Positions 1 through 7,519 of a DNA stretch of 64,000 nucleotides are shown here, piece after piece. The position numbers and the translations under genes are program-made. Source of the stretch: Azospirillum brasilense (GTDB lineage Bacteria; Pseudomonadota; Alphaproteobacteria; Azospirillales; Azospirillaceae). The stretch covers positions 496,001-560,000 of the forward strand of contig NZ_CP032347.1 in the NCBI RefSeq assembly GCF_005222205.1, written 5' to 3'. The notes beneath the pieces are model-generated. The model was not told the origin of the DNA and did not search any database. It saw nothing but the letters and a program-made list of their open reading frames with translations. Within the stretch, counting starts at the first letter, position 1, and each line of letters begins with the position of its first letter.

Positions 1-144
1 GCCGCCGCCCTGCGGACGGCGCTGGACCGCCACCGGGCGTGGCAGGAGGAGAGCGGGCGCGATGACGCGGCGCTCGGCCGCCTGCCCGCCTTCGTCATCG
101 CGGCCTGGCTGTCCGTCAAGACGGAGCCCGGCCCGGCGGCCTGA
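1..144 (+). CDS. 3' end of an unidentified gene (partial)
   Basis: Frame 1 is open from the first base of the window to a TGA at 142-144 and encodes a 47-residue C-terminal tail with an acidic/basic helix-like stretch and then a short hydrophobic segment (PAFVIAAWLSV). The codon use is the GC-rich third-position pattern of the neighbouring genes. The tail is too short and generic to assign a family. It converges on the mechanosensitive-channel gene, whose stop lies 6 bases further on. Confidence 0.5.
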   Translation, partial: AAALRTALDRHRAWQEESGRDDAALGRLPAFVIAAWLSVKTEPGPAA

Positions 145-150
145 CCGGCC

Positions 151-2199
151 TCACTCCGCCGCGCCGCTCTCCTTGCGGGTTCCGTTCAGCGCCTGGGCGG
201 CGGCGAAGCCGATGATCCGGTTCGTGGCGTCCGGATCGTCCACCCGCACCACCACGCCGCGCCCGACCAGATGGATGCCGTGGGCCTGGAAGGCGCGGAT
301 CAGGCGATGGTACGCCTCGCGCCGGATGACGAACTGCTCGTTGGGCTTGGTGATGAACTTGACGCCGATGATCGCCGCGTCGTCCTCCAGCCGCCGCACG
401 CCCTGGGACTTCAGCGGCTCGATGAAGCTCGATCCCATCTCCGGGTCGGCGGACAGCTCCTTGCCGACCTCCTTCACCAGCCTCTTGACCAGCCCCATGT
501 CGGTTTCCGGCGGCACGCGGAACTCCAGACGCATCAGCGCCCAGTCGCGGCTGTAGTTGGTCAGCGCCTTGATCTGGCCGAAGGGCAGCGTGTGCACCGC
601 GCCGCGGTGGTGGCGCAGCTTCAGCGAGCGCAGGGAGATGCCCTCCACCGTGCCGCGCAGGTTGCCGACCTCCACATAGTCGCCCATGTGGAAGGCGTCC
701 TCCAGCAGGAAGAAGACGCCGGCCAGGATGTCGGCGATGGTCGATTGGGCTCCCAACCCGATGGCGATGCCGACCACCCCCGCCCCGGCCAGCAGCGGCC
801 CGATCTCGATGCCCAGCGAGGACAGGGCGATCATGACCACGATGACGACCAGGACGACCTGAAGGAACTTCCGCAGCAGCGGCAGCAGTGTGGCCAACCG
901 CTGGCCGCGCGACGACACCCCGTCGTGCCGGGCCTCCTCCAGCGTCCGGTCGATCGCCCGCACCACCATCGTCCAGGCGACGTAGCCCAGCAAAAGCACC
1001 ACCGTCACGTTGAACAGCAGCCGCAGGGCGATGCCGGTCGCCCCGCTGGCCTTCTCCACCCGGAACCCCCAGATGGCCGCCGTGGCGAAGACTCCGACGA
1101 CGAACAGGGCCGACCACAGCGCCCGCATCACCCGCGCCACCGCGGCCTTCCCCGTTTCCGTCTCCTCCCCCCGGTAGAAACGGGCGAGCGGGCGCTGGGC
1201 CATCAGGGCGATGGCCGGCACGGCCAGCGCCACCAGCAGGCTGGCGAGCATCCGCGGCCCCGTCGCCGGTTCCAGCCGCACCGCCGCCGCCGCGACGACC
1301 AGCCACAAGGCGACGAGATAGACCGAGGCCGCCACCGCCCACAGGCCGAGCGTGGGGTGGTCCCTCACCTCGACGCCCAATGGACGGGCGATGGCCCGCG
1401 CCACCGGGGCACGCCCTCGCCACACGCGGTAAAGCAGATACAGGAAGGGCACGGTGCTCAGCGGCAGGCCGATGGCGACGATGGCGTTCCCGCCGACTCC
1501 CAGCGCCAGCAGAAGATCGATCAGCCCGAGCACCGTCGCGGCCAGCGTCACCGTGACCACGCCCGTGCGGTGAAGGGCGCGCGCGTCGGCGTCCTCCAGC
1601 GGGATCAGGCGCAGACCGGGGCGCCTCGGCGCGCAGAGGAAGCGGATCAGCCGGTCGGTCAGCAGCACGGTCAGCGCCGCCTGGAGCACCGCGAGCAGGA
1701 CCGCCGGGGCCGCGGGATGCGGCGGCCGCAGGATCGCGTAGGCGGTCAGCACACCGAGCGCGAAGGCGCCCACCGGAACCAGCCCCAGCACGAAGCGCAG
1801 CGCGCCGGTCAGCAGCGGCGCCCCGCTGTCCGACTCCAGCTTGCGGAGCGGCCCGGCCAGGGCCCGGCTCGTCAGCAACAACGCCGCCGTCCCCGCCGCG
1901 AAGAGGATCAGCAGGCCGCGCAGCAGGCGCAGCGGGTGCACCGCCGCCTCGCGCCCGTTGGGGCGGGCGAAGGCGTCCGACAGGATGGTGGGAAGCTGTG
2001 GGTAGGTGGCGGCGACCGCCTCCAGGCGCGCGGCATACACCTCCAGCGCCGTCGCCGGTTCCCCGGCCACCGGCGCGTGGGCATCGGGCGTCTGCGCCAC
2101 GGCCCATCCGGACGGCGAGGCCGCAAACAGCAGGGCGGCAAGCAAGGCAAGGACCGGCCACCGGGCCAAGGTGCGGCGCGTCCCCGAATCTTCTTTCAT
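151..2199 (-). CDS. MscS-family mechanosensitive ion channel
   Basis: This 682-aa inner-membrane protein is a large MscS-type channel expected to open under membrane tension and release solutes during hypo-osmotic shock. I chose the ATG at 2199 because it is preceded by an AGGACGG ribosome binding site and begins a clear signal peptide (MKEDSGTRR followed by a hydrophobic run ending in AVAQ); an in-frame upstream ATG at 2295 lacks this. A long set of hydrophobic helices follows. The C-terminal third carries the MscS pore helix (GLGAQSTIADIL) and the downstream beta domain with DYVEV and VHTLPFGQI. The N-terminal periplasmic stretch plus extra helices make it longer than E. coli MscS (286 aa), as in MscK/YbdG-like or YjeP-like members. 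The family is certain; the exact gating behaviour is not. Confidence 0.9.
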   Translation of the reverse strand: MKEDSGTRRTLARWPVLALLAALLFAASPSGWAVAQTPDAHAPVAGEPATALEVYAARLEAVAATYPQLPTILSDAFARPNGREAAVHPLRLLRGLLILFAAGTAALLLTSRALAGPLRKLESDSGAPLLTGALRFVLGLVPVGAFALGVLTAYAILRPPHPAAPAVLLAVLQAALTVLLTDRLIRFLCAPRRPGLRLIPLEDADARALHRTGVVTVTLAATVLGLIDLLLALGVGGNAIVAIGLPLSTVPFLYLLYRVWRGRAPVARAIARPLGVEVRDHPTLGLWAVAASVYLVALWLVVAAAAVRLEPATGPRMLASLLVALAVPAIALMAQRPLARFYRGEETETGKAAVARVMRALWSALFVVGVFATAAIWGFRVEKASGATGIALRLLFNVTVVLLLGYVAWTMVVRAIDRTLEEARHDGVSSRGQRLATLLPLLRKFLQVVLVVIVVMIALSSLGIEIGPLLAGAGVVGIAIGLGAQSTIADILAGVFFLLEDAFHMGDYVEVGNLRGTVEGISLRSLKLRHHRGAVHTLPFGQIKALTNYSRDWALMRLEFRVPPETDMGLVKRLVKEVGKELSADPEMGSSFIEPLKSQGVRRLEDDAAIIGVKFITKPNEQFVIRREAYHRLIRAFQAHGIHLVGRGVVVRVDDPDATNRIIGFAAAQALNGTRKESGAAE

Positions 2200-2583
2200 A
2201 GCGGCCGTCCTGCCGGAGAGCGACGGAGCGGTGCGCATCGGGCGGAAAAGTCCGCACCGACCTGGACCGACAATAGGAAACGCTCGTCTGCCCATCGATC
2301 AGGAAGCCAGTACGTTACCGTTGCCCATCGGACGGCCCTGCGGCGCAACGCGCGCCGCGATCCTGACTTTGGACCATCCCGGAGCATCCGGAGCATCCGG
2401 AGCATCCGGAGCATCCGGAGCATCCGGAGCATCCGGAGCATGGGAACGGCCGGAGGCCGCCGACCGCCGACGGGTGAAGCGTATGTTACCGTAACACCCA
2501 GGTTCGTGACCTGCCGTCACATGCGGGGATCATCAATCGTTCCTAAAATGCCCGGATTCACCAACGGTCTAAGGAGCCGCCGC
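2200..2583. other. Divergent intergenic region between the MscS gene and the small surface antigen gene
   Basis: About 380 bases without a convincing gene. It holds the start-side signals of two divergent genes, a 9-bp tandem repeat at 2381-2441, and the ribosome binding site AAGGAG just before 2584. Short open frames here overlap the repeat and look spurious. Confidence 0.6.
2381..2441. repeat. 9-bp tandem repeat, GGAGCATCC x6 plus a partial copy
   Basis: Six perfect copies of GGAGCATCC run head to tail from 2381 to 2434, followed by a partial GGAGCAT. A near copy (GGACCATCC) precedes them at 2371. The unit is a multiple of three, so any frame stays open through it. It lies upstream of both divergent genes. 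Confidence 0.9.
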
Positions 2584-2964
2584 ATGCGCCTGTTATCCAT
2601 CCCGTCCTTTGCCTTCGGAGTCCACGCCGCCGCGCTGGTCGCGACGCTGGCCGTCGTCACCCCGGCGCAGGCGCAGTTCGGTCTGTTTCTCGGCGGGCGC
2701 GGCGGGGTGGATCTGACGGACGAGGATTGGGACCTGTTCCGCAAGGCGCTTGGCGACGCGCTGACCCCCATGGAGGCGGGACGGCGCACCGAATGGAACA
2801 ACCCGAAGACCGGGGTGCGCGGGGATGTCGTCGTGCAGAGGGTGCACGAGCGCGACGGGGCGCCCTGCGGTGATGTCCAGGCGAATTTCATCCGGCGCAC
2901 CGTCCAACCCTACAGGCTGACCTTCTGCAAGATGGCCAACGGGCAATGGGCCATCGCGCCCTGA
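2584..2964 (+). CDS. Small exported surface-antigen-like protein
   Basis: This 126-aa protein has a Sec signal peptide (basic MRLL, hydrophobic core, cleavage near AQAQ). The mature part resembles the C-terminal domain of the 17-kDa/RT0821-type surface antigens: a W-N-N-P-x-T-G turn, then two cysteines (PCGDVQANF and LTFCKMANGQW) that could form a disulfide, and a terminal G-x-W. The ATG at 2584 follows an AAGGAG ribosome binding site. It lacks the lipobox and glycine-zipper of full-length rickettsial antigens, so it is a soluble periplasmic or surface version. The assignment is by motif resemblance only. Confidence 0.6.
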   Translation: MRLLSIPSFAFGVHAAALVATLAVVTPAQAQFGLFLGGRGGVDLTDEDWDLFRKALGDALTPMEAGRRTEWNNPKTGVRGDVVVQRVHERDGAPCGDVQANFIRRTVQPYRLTFCKMANGQWAIAP

Positions 2965-2997
2965 CGGGCGCAGGGGCGAATGCGCCCTGACGGGCGC
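2956..2997. terminator. Two tandem GC hairpins between convergent genes
   Basis: The 16-base palindrome GCGCCCTGACGGGCGC occurs at 2956-2971 and again at 2982-2997. Each gives a 6-bp stem and TGAC loop. The stop codon of the upstream gene (2962-2964) lies in the first loop. There is no T-run, so this is a terminator-like or mRNA-end structure shared by convergent genes rather than a canonical rho-independent terminator. Confidence 0.45.
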
Positions 2998-3033
2998 CGG
3001 GGATGATCACACCCTCGCGGATATCCTTCCGCG

Positions 3034-5235
3034 TCAGAACCCGGTTTCGCGGATCAGAACGGCCAGCGCGGTGCGCCAGAAGCGGTCGGCCAGGCTGCGC
3101 GCCTCGCCGTCCACGCGGGCCACGCCGCGCGTCTGGTGCGCGGGTGCCGCCTGCGTCCGGTCCAGCGGCGCCAGGGTCACCCGGTAGACCGCTTCCACCG
3201 GCTTCAGATTGGACCGTGCGGCCTCGGCGTTCGTCCGCCCCATCGACGGGCCGGTCTGGCTTTCGACGGCGATCGGACCGCCGTGGATCGAGGCCAGGGC
3301 GGGAACGTCCAGCCCCTTCACGCTCACCCGGTCCACCGCCGTCACCCGCGCCTCCACGCGCGGGCGCAACGGATCGTCGGCATGGAACACCGCCCCTGCC
3401 CCCACCGCGACGCGGGTGAGGTCGTTCTCGGCGACATAGCCGACCAGTTCACCGCCGCCGTCGGCGATGATCTGGCCCAGCGCCAGCGACGGCCCCACCC
3501 AGCGCCCGGGGCGCAGCGCGTCGGCGATATCCACCACCTTGCCGGCGATGGGCGCGCGGATCTCCAGCCGCGCCAGACCGTCCAGCAGGCCCTGCCGGTC
3601 GGCCAAGCCGGCGGCCAGATCCTCCTCCATCACGCGCACCCGGTCCAAACCGTCGCGGGCGGCCAGCATGCGGTCAATGCGATCCTGGGCCAGCGCGATG
3701 CGCAGTTCCGACTGCTGCAACCGGTTCGTCAGCTCCGGCGCCTCCAGTCGGAACAGCAGGTCGCCTGCCGCCACCCGCTGGCCGGGCTGGACCAGCACCT
3801 CCGCGATGCGGGACGGCACCGGGGCGAACAGGGTCGAGAAGCCTTCCGCCCGCCACACCGACGGCACGGCGATGGTTCCGGTGACCGGCACGAAGGCCAG
3901 CCAGACCAGCGCGGCCAGACCGCCCAGAGTCATCAGGAGGTTCCGGTTGGGCCGCAGGCTGCCCCGCCGCTCCCACCATTCCTTCGCCTCGTTGACCAGG
4001 GGGCGCAGGATGAACCAGCCGACTTCCACCGCGAACAGCACGATGCCCAGCACCTTGATGAAGACGTGATAGACCAGCACGGCGATGCCGATGAACAGCA
4101 CCAGCCGGTAGACCCAGGTGGCGAAGGCGTAGGCCAGCAACACCCGGTGCATCCACGGATCGAACCGCTCCGGCACCTCGTCGCCCAGGCCGAACAGCCA
4201 TTCCCTCAGCCGCCAGCGGGCCAGCGCGAAGGCGCGGTCCTGCAGGTTGGGCACATCCAGCGCGTCGGCCAGCAGGTAATAGCCGTCGAAGCGCATGAAG
4301 GGGCTGAGGTTGATCGTCAGAGTCGTCACCCAGCTCACGGTCGCCACGAAGAAGGCGGCGCTGCGCAGCGGCCCGTCGGGCAGGAAACTCCAGGCCAGCG
4401 TGGCGAAGGCGGCCAGCGCCAGTTCGGTCAGCATGCCCGCCGCCGCAATGTGCAGCCGGGCGCGGCGGGAGACCAGCCGCCACGCGTCGCTGGTGTCGGT
4501 GTAGAGCACCGGCCACATCACCAGGAAGGCCGCCCCCATGGTCGGCACCCGGCAGCCGAAGCGTTTCGCCGTGTAGGCGTGCCCCAGCTCGTGCAGCGTC
4601 TTCGTCACCAGCAGCGTCAGGCCGTAGAGCGCCATGCCCTCCAGCGTGAAGAAGTGCAGGAAGGTGTGGGCGAAGCTGTCCCACTGGCGCATTGCCAGGA
4701 TCAGGCCCAGGATCCCCGCGCCGATCACCGTCCACAACCAGGCGCGGCTGTAGAAGGGCGCGACGTAGCGCACCGTGGCGTCCAGGAAGGCGTCGGGGCG
4801 GACCAGCGGAATGCGGAAGAACAGGTAGTTGTGCAGCAGCCACATCCACCAGGAGGTGCGCCGCGCCGCCGTCTGCTTCGCCAGGAAATCGACGTCGGCG
4901 CCCTGGGTCAGGTTGCTGCCGGCCAGGAATTTGTAGAGGCCGACCACGTCCTCCGCCTCCGGCTGCAGGACCGTCTCGGCGGCCACCGCGGCGGCGATGG
5001 CGCGGGGCGATCCGTGATGCCAGCGGGCGATGACTTCGAAGGCGCCGTGGCCGATGCGGAAGTAGCGGTTGCGCACCGGATCGTGGATCGTCCAGCAGGG
5101 CGACCCGTCCACCGCCGGCGGAGCCGGCAGCAACTGCAGCTCCTCGCGCAGCGGCGGCAGCCGCACGCTGTCCAGCGGATCGACCGGCGTGACCGCCGCC
5201 GGCCCCGTCGTCATGCCGATGGCGGCGGCGCCCAT
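3034..5235 (-). CDS. M50 (site-2-protease-type) metallopeptidase fused to a HlyD-like arm
   Basis: This 733-aa polytopic membrane protein has three parts. Residues about 25-115 resemble a PqqD/RRE-type winged helix (RYFRIGHGAFEVIARW and onward), a fold that binds peptides in other systems. Residues about 130-420 hold transmembrane helices with the M50 zinc site HELGH (215-219) and the second motif N309-x-x-P312-x-x-x-x-D317-G. Residues about 445-733 form a biotinyl-lipoyl/HlyD adaptor arm with the typical GQRVAAGDLL turn and a coiled-coil hairpin. The start lies 3 bases after the stop of the upstream adaptor gene, so the genes are co-transcribed. Its place in the adhesin locus points to export or processing of the giant adhesin. 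Homologues are usually annotated as peptide zinc metalloproteases; the substrate here is inferred. Confidence 0.85.
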   Translation of the reverse strand: MGAAAIGMTTGPAAVTPVDPLDSVRLPPLREELQLLPAPPAVDGSPCWTIHDPVRNRYFRIGHGAFEVIARWHHGSPRAIAAAVAAETVLQPEAEDVVGLYKFLAGSNLTQGADVDFLAKQTAARRTSWWMWLLHNYLFFRIPLVRPDAFLDATVRYVAPFYSRAWLWTVIGAGILGLILAMRQWDSFAHTFLHFFTLEGMALYGLTLLVTKTLHELGHAYTAKRFGCRVPTMGAAFLVMWPVLYTDTSDAWRLVSRRARLHIAAAGMLTELALAAFATLAWSFLPDGPLRSAAFFVATVSWVTTLTINLSPFMRFDGYYLLADALDVPNLQDRAFALARWRLREWLFGLGDEVPERFDPWMHRVLLAYAFATWVYRLVLFIGIAVLVYHVFIKVLGIVLFAVEVGWFILRPLVNEAKEWWERRGSLRPNRNLLMTLGGLAALVWLAFVPVTGTIAVPSVWRAEGFSTLFAPVPSRIAEVLVQPGQRVAAGDLLFRLEAPELTNRLQQSELRIALAQDRIDRMLAARDGLDRVRVMEEDLAAGLADRQGLLDGLARLEIRAPIAGKVVDIADALRPGRWVGPSLALGQIIADGGGELVGYVAENDLTRVAVGAGAVFHADDPLRPRVEARVTAVDRVSVKGLDVPALASIHGGPIAVESQTGPSMGRTNAEAARSNLKPVEAVYRVTLAPLDRTQAAPAHQTRGVARVDGEARSLADRFWRTALAVLIRETGF

Positions 5236-5238
5236 GGC

Positions 5239-6603
5239 TCAGAGCCCCACGGTCTGGCGCAGCGCCGCCAGCGGACGGCGGAACAGGTAGAAGGCCAGCG
5301 GCACCCGCTCGCCCTGGATCTTGGCGGTGCCGCGCAGCCCGATGCGCGGGGTCGGCTGGTCCGGCGCCAGATCGGCGCGGACGCGGTAGGCCAGGACACC
5401 CCCCGGCGTCAGCCCCGGTTCGTAGCTGGCGTGGGCGACGGTCGCTCGCAGAGGGCGCAGCGGGTCGACGTTCAGGTAGAGGCTGACCGCCGCCCCCTCC
5501 TGGAGCACGATGGCGTCGTTGACCGACACATGCACGTCGACCTCGGCGGCCTGCGGATCGGCCAGCGTCAGGATGCGCTCGCCGACCGCCACCGGCTTGC
5601 CCAGCCAGTCGTTGGCGTCGGTGAAGACGGCGATGCCCGTCCGCTCCGCCTTCACGGTGACGCGGTCCATCAGGTCGCGGGCAAAGTCCATCTCCGCCCG
5701 GCGCAGCTCCACCTGGGTCTTCAACTGGGCGATGCGCGCCTTGCTCTGCGGGTCGGTGAAGGCCCCTTGCGAGGCGGTCAGCAGTTCCGCCTCGGCCGAA
5801 GCCAGCGCCTTGCGCGCGACCTCCAGGCGGCTTTTCAGAACCGTTGCTTCGAACGTGAACAGCGGTTGGCCGGTGGCCACCGGTTCGTTCGGCTGGACGT
5901 GGAAGCGTTCGATGACGCCCTCCAGCGGCGCGCTGACGATCAGCGGGTCGCGCGGCGCCACCTCCGCCGGGGCCAGCGTCGATTGCGGCACCGGGATGGC
6001 CAGGACCGCTCCCAGGACCGCCACCGCCGCCAGCGCCCAAATTCCCTTGCGCGCCCGCACGCCGGAGCGGCGCCCAGCCCGGGTCAGCGCCCACCAGGCG
6101 TGCCCATAGCCGCCGGAAAGCTGCCCGAGCAGCACCTTCTCCCCGTCCGTCCACGCATCGTCGCGGGCCAGCCACAACACCGCCGTCAAGGTGCCGTCCG
6201 GCCCCGGCAGGGGCACCCACAGCGCCTGCGCCGGTCCCCACTGGCCCCAGTCGCGGGCCAGGGCGGGCGGAACCTCCGTGGCGGCGATGCCGTGCAAATT
6301 GCGGCCCTCCGCCCCCGCGGCGATGGCCGAGGCGGCGGCCTCCAGCCAGCGGGTGAAGGGAGCGTCGCGTTCCGGAACGGCGACGTTCGACACGGCTTCC
6401 AGCCGCGTCTTGCCTGACGGCGCGACGGTCAGGAAGACCGCCTGCTGATAGGCGATCATCCGCCGGGTCTGGTTCACGATGAGGAAGCGGAGCGCCTCCG
6501 GAGTCTGAGCCTGCCGGGCCTCCTGCTGCAGGTTCAGGAGGAGCAGGAGGCTGTTCAGCGGGTTGGCCGCCTCCATCCGGACGGATGTGACGTCATCGGG
6601 CAC
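5239..6603 (-). CDS. HlyD-family membrane adaptor with a GAF-like cytoplasmic domain
   Basis: This 454-aa protein starts at a GTG with GGAGG upstream and overlaps the end of the preceding adaptor gene, which suggests translational coupling. Residues 1-170 are soluble and look GAF-like (LIVNQTRRMIAYQQAVFLTV, then a W-x-P-L-P-G-P-D-G-T-L-T-A-V-L strand pair). A single transmembrane helix spans about 187-204. Residues 210-454 form a membrane-fusion adaptor with lipoyl halves and a long coiled-coil hairpin. An adaptor of this kind joins inner-membrane machinery to a TolC-type channel. The cytosolic sensor-like domain is unusual for HlyD proteins. The order of genes ties it to adhesin export. Confidence 0.8.
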   Translation of the reverse strand: MPDDVTSVRMEAANPLNSLLLLLNLQQEARQAQTPEALRFLIVNQTRRMIAYQQAVFLTVAPSGKTRLEAVSNVAVPERDAPFTRWLEAAASAIAAGAEGRNLHGIAATEVPPALARDWGQWGPAQALWVPLPGPDGTLTAVLWLARDDAWTDGEKVLLGQLSGGYGHAWWALTRAGRRSGVRARKGIWALAAVAVLGAVLAIPVPQSTLAPAEVAPRDPLIVSAPLEGVIERFHVQPNEPVATGQPLFTFEATVLKSRLEVARKALASAEAELLTASQGAFTDPQSKARIAQLKTQVELRRAEMDFARDLMDRVTVKAERTGIAVFTDANDWLGKPVAVGERILTLADPQAAEVDVHVSVNDAIVLQEGAAVSLYLNVDPLRPLRATVAHASYEPGLTPGGVLAYRVRADLAPDQPTPRIGLRGTAKIQGERVPLAFYLFRRPLAALRQTVGL

Positions 6604-7381
6604 CTTTGGCCTCCTCCGGCGGGTTGAAGCGCGCGGTTCCGCTCATGCCGGCGACCAGATTCGGGGCGTTGCCCTGCTTGTCGGCCAGCAGCTTGCCCGT
6701 GACCTTCAACGATTGGCTGACCGGGTCGACGCGGGCACCGACCAGGGCGACCTCGCCGTCGAGAAGCTCGCCCGTCTCGTCGACCCGCAATTCGAACCGC
6801 TGGCCGGGCTTCAGCCAGACCAGCCAGGAGGACGGGACGATCAGCTCCACCCGCAGATCGCGGTCGGACAGCACTTCGAGCAGGGCCGTGCCGGCGGGGA
6901 CCGACTCATGCTCGCGGATCCGCTGCTCCACCACCTTGCCGTCGAAGGGCGCCTTGACGTCGCAGCGGCGGACCTCGATCTCCGCCTTGCGCAGATCGGC
7001 GCGCGCGGCCTCGGCCTTGACCTCGGCCATCTCGACCTCGGCCCCGCCGATGGACTTGAGCTGCTCCAGCCGGCGGCTCTGCCGCACCGTGACGTCGGCG
7101 GCGCGCAGGTTGGCGCGGGCCGCATCGACCGCCGCCTGATAATGGCTGCAGTCGAAGGCGATGAGCGTCTGCCCCGCCTTGAAGGACTGGCCCGCCTCCA
7201 CGGTGATCCGCCCGATCCGCCCGGCGATCTCGCTGGACAGGACGGCGTGCTGCCGCGCCTCGATCAGCGCGCGGACCCCGCCTTCGGGCACCGGCGCCGG
7301 GTCGGCGGCGGCGAGCGGCAAAGGGAGCAGCGCGACAGACAGCGCGGCGAGGAAGCGTGAGGGGCGAAAGCGGCACATCAT
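6593..7381 (-). CDS. Periplasmic HlyD/RND-type adaptor
   Basis: About 262 aa with an N-terminal Sec signal (MMCRFRPSRFLAALSVALL to LAAADP). A lipoyl-type domain follows (GRITVEAGQSFKAGQTLIAF), then a coiled-coil hairpin, a second lipoyl half (CDVKAPFDGKVV) and a beta-barrel segment. It is a short, secreted adaptor, unlike its membrane-anchored neighbour. I chose the ATG at 7381 (the first of a double ATG) because it fits the signal peptide; a GTG at 7399 is possible. The 3' end overlaps the next gene by 11 bases. It is likely the periplasmic link between the inner-membrane adaptors and the TolC-like channel encoded upstream. Confidence 0.8.
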   Translation of the reverse strand: MMCRFRPSRFLAALSVALLPLPLAAADPAPVPEGGVRALIEARQHAVLSSEIAGRIGRITVEAGQSFKAGQTLIAFDCSHYQAAVDAARANLRAADVTVRQSRRLEQLKSIGGAEVEMAEVKAEAARADLRKAEIEVRRCDVKAPFDGKVVEQRIREHESVPAGTALLEVLSDRDLRVELIVPSSWLVWLKPGQRFELRVDETGELLDGEVALVGARVDPVSQSLKVTGKLLADKQGNAPNLVAGMSGTARFNPPEEAKGAR

Positions 7382-7519
7382 GGCAGAGATTTTCTGCACC
7401 CTTTGCTCCGGAAGCGCAACGATCCAGGATTCGCAAGCGGTCCTGTACGCTTATTTGTTTCAGCACCGGCGCACCGGCACAGCCGAAGGGGGCGGCACCG
7501 GAGCGCCGCCCCATCGGCA

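Noticed and set aside
271..2964. An 897-residue plus-strand frame across the MscS gene into the small antigen gene
   Set aside because: Only its end is real (2584-2964). The rest is antisense to MscS and passes through the 9-bp repeat; its Arg/Gln/His-rich composition is typical of a shadow frame in high-GC DNA.
3136..6417. A 1,093-residue plus-strand frame opposite the M50 and HlyD genes
   Set aside because: It lies wholly antisense to two genes with clear domains and has no domain of its own.
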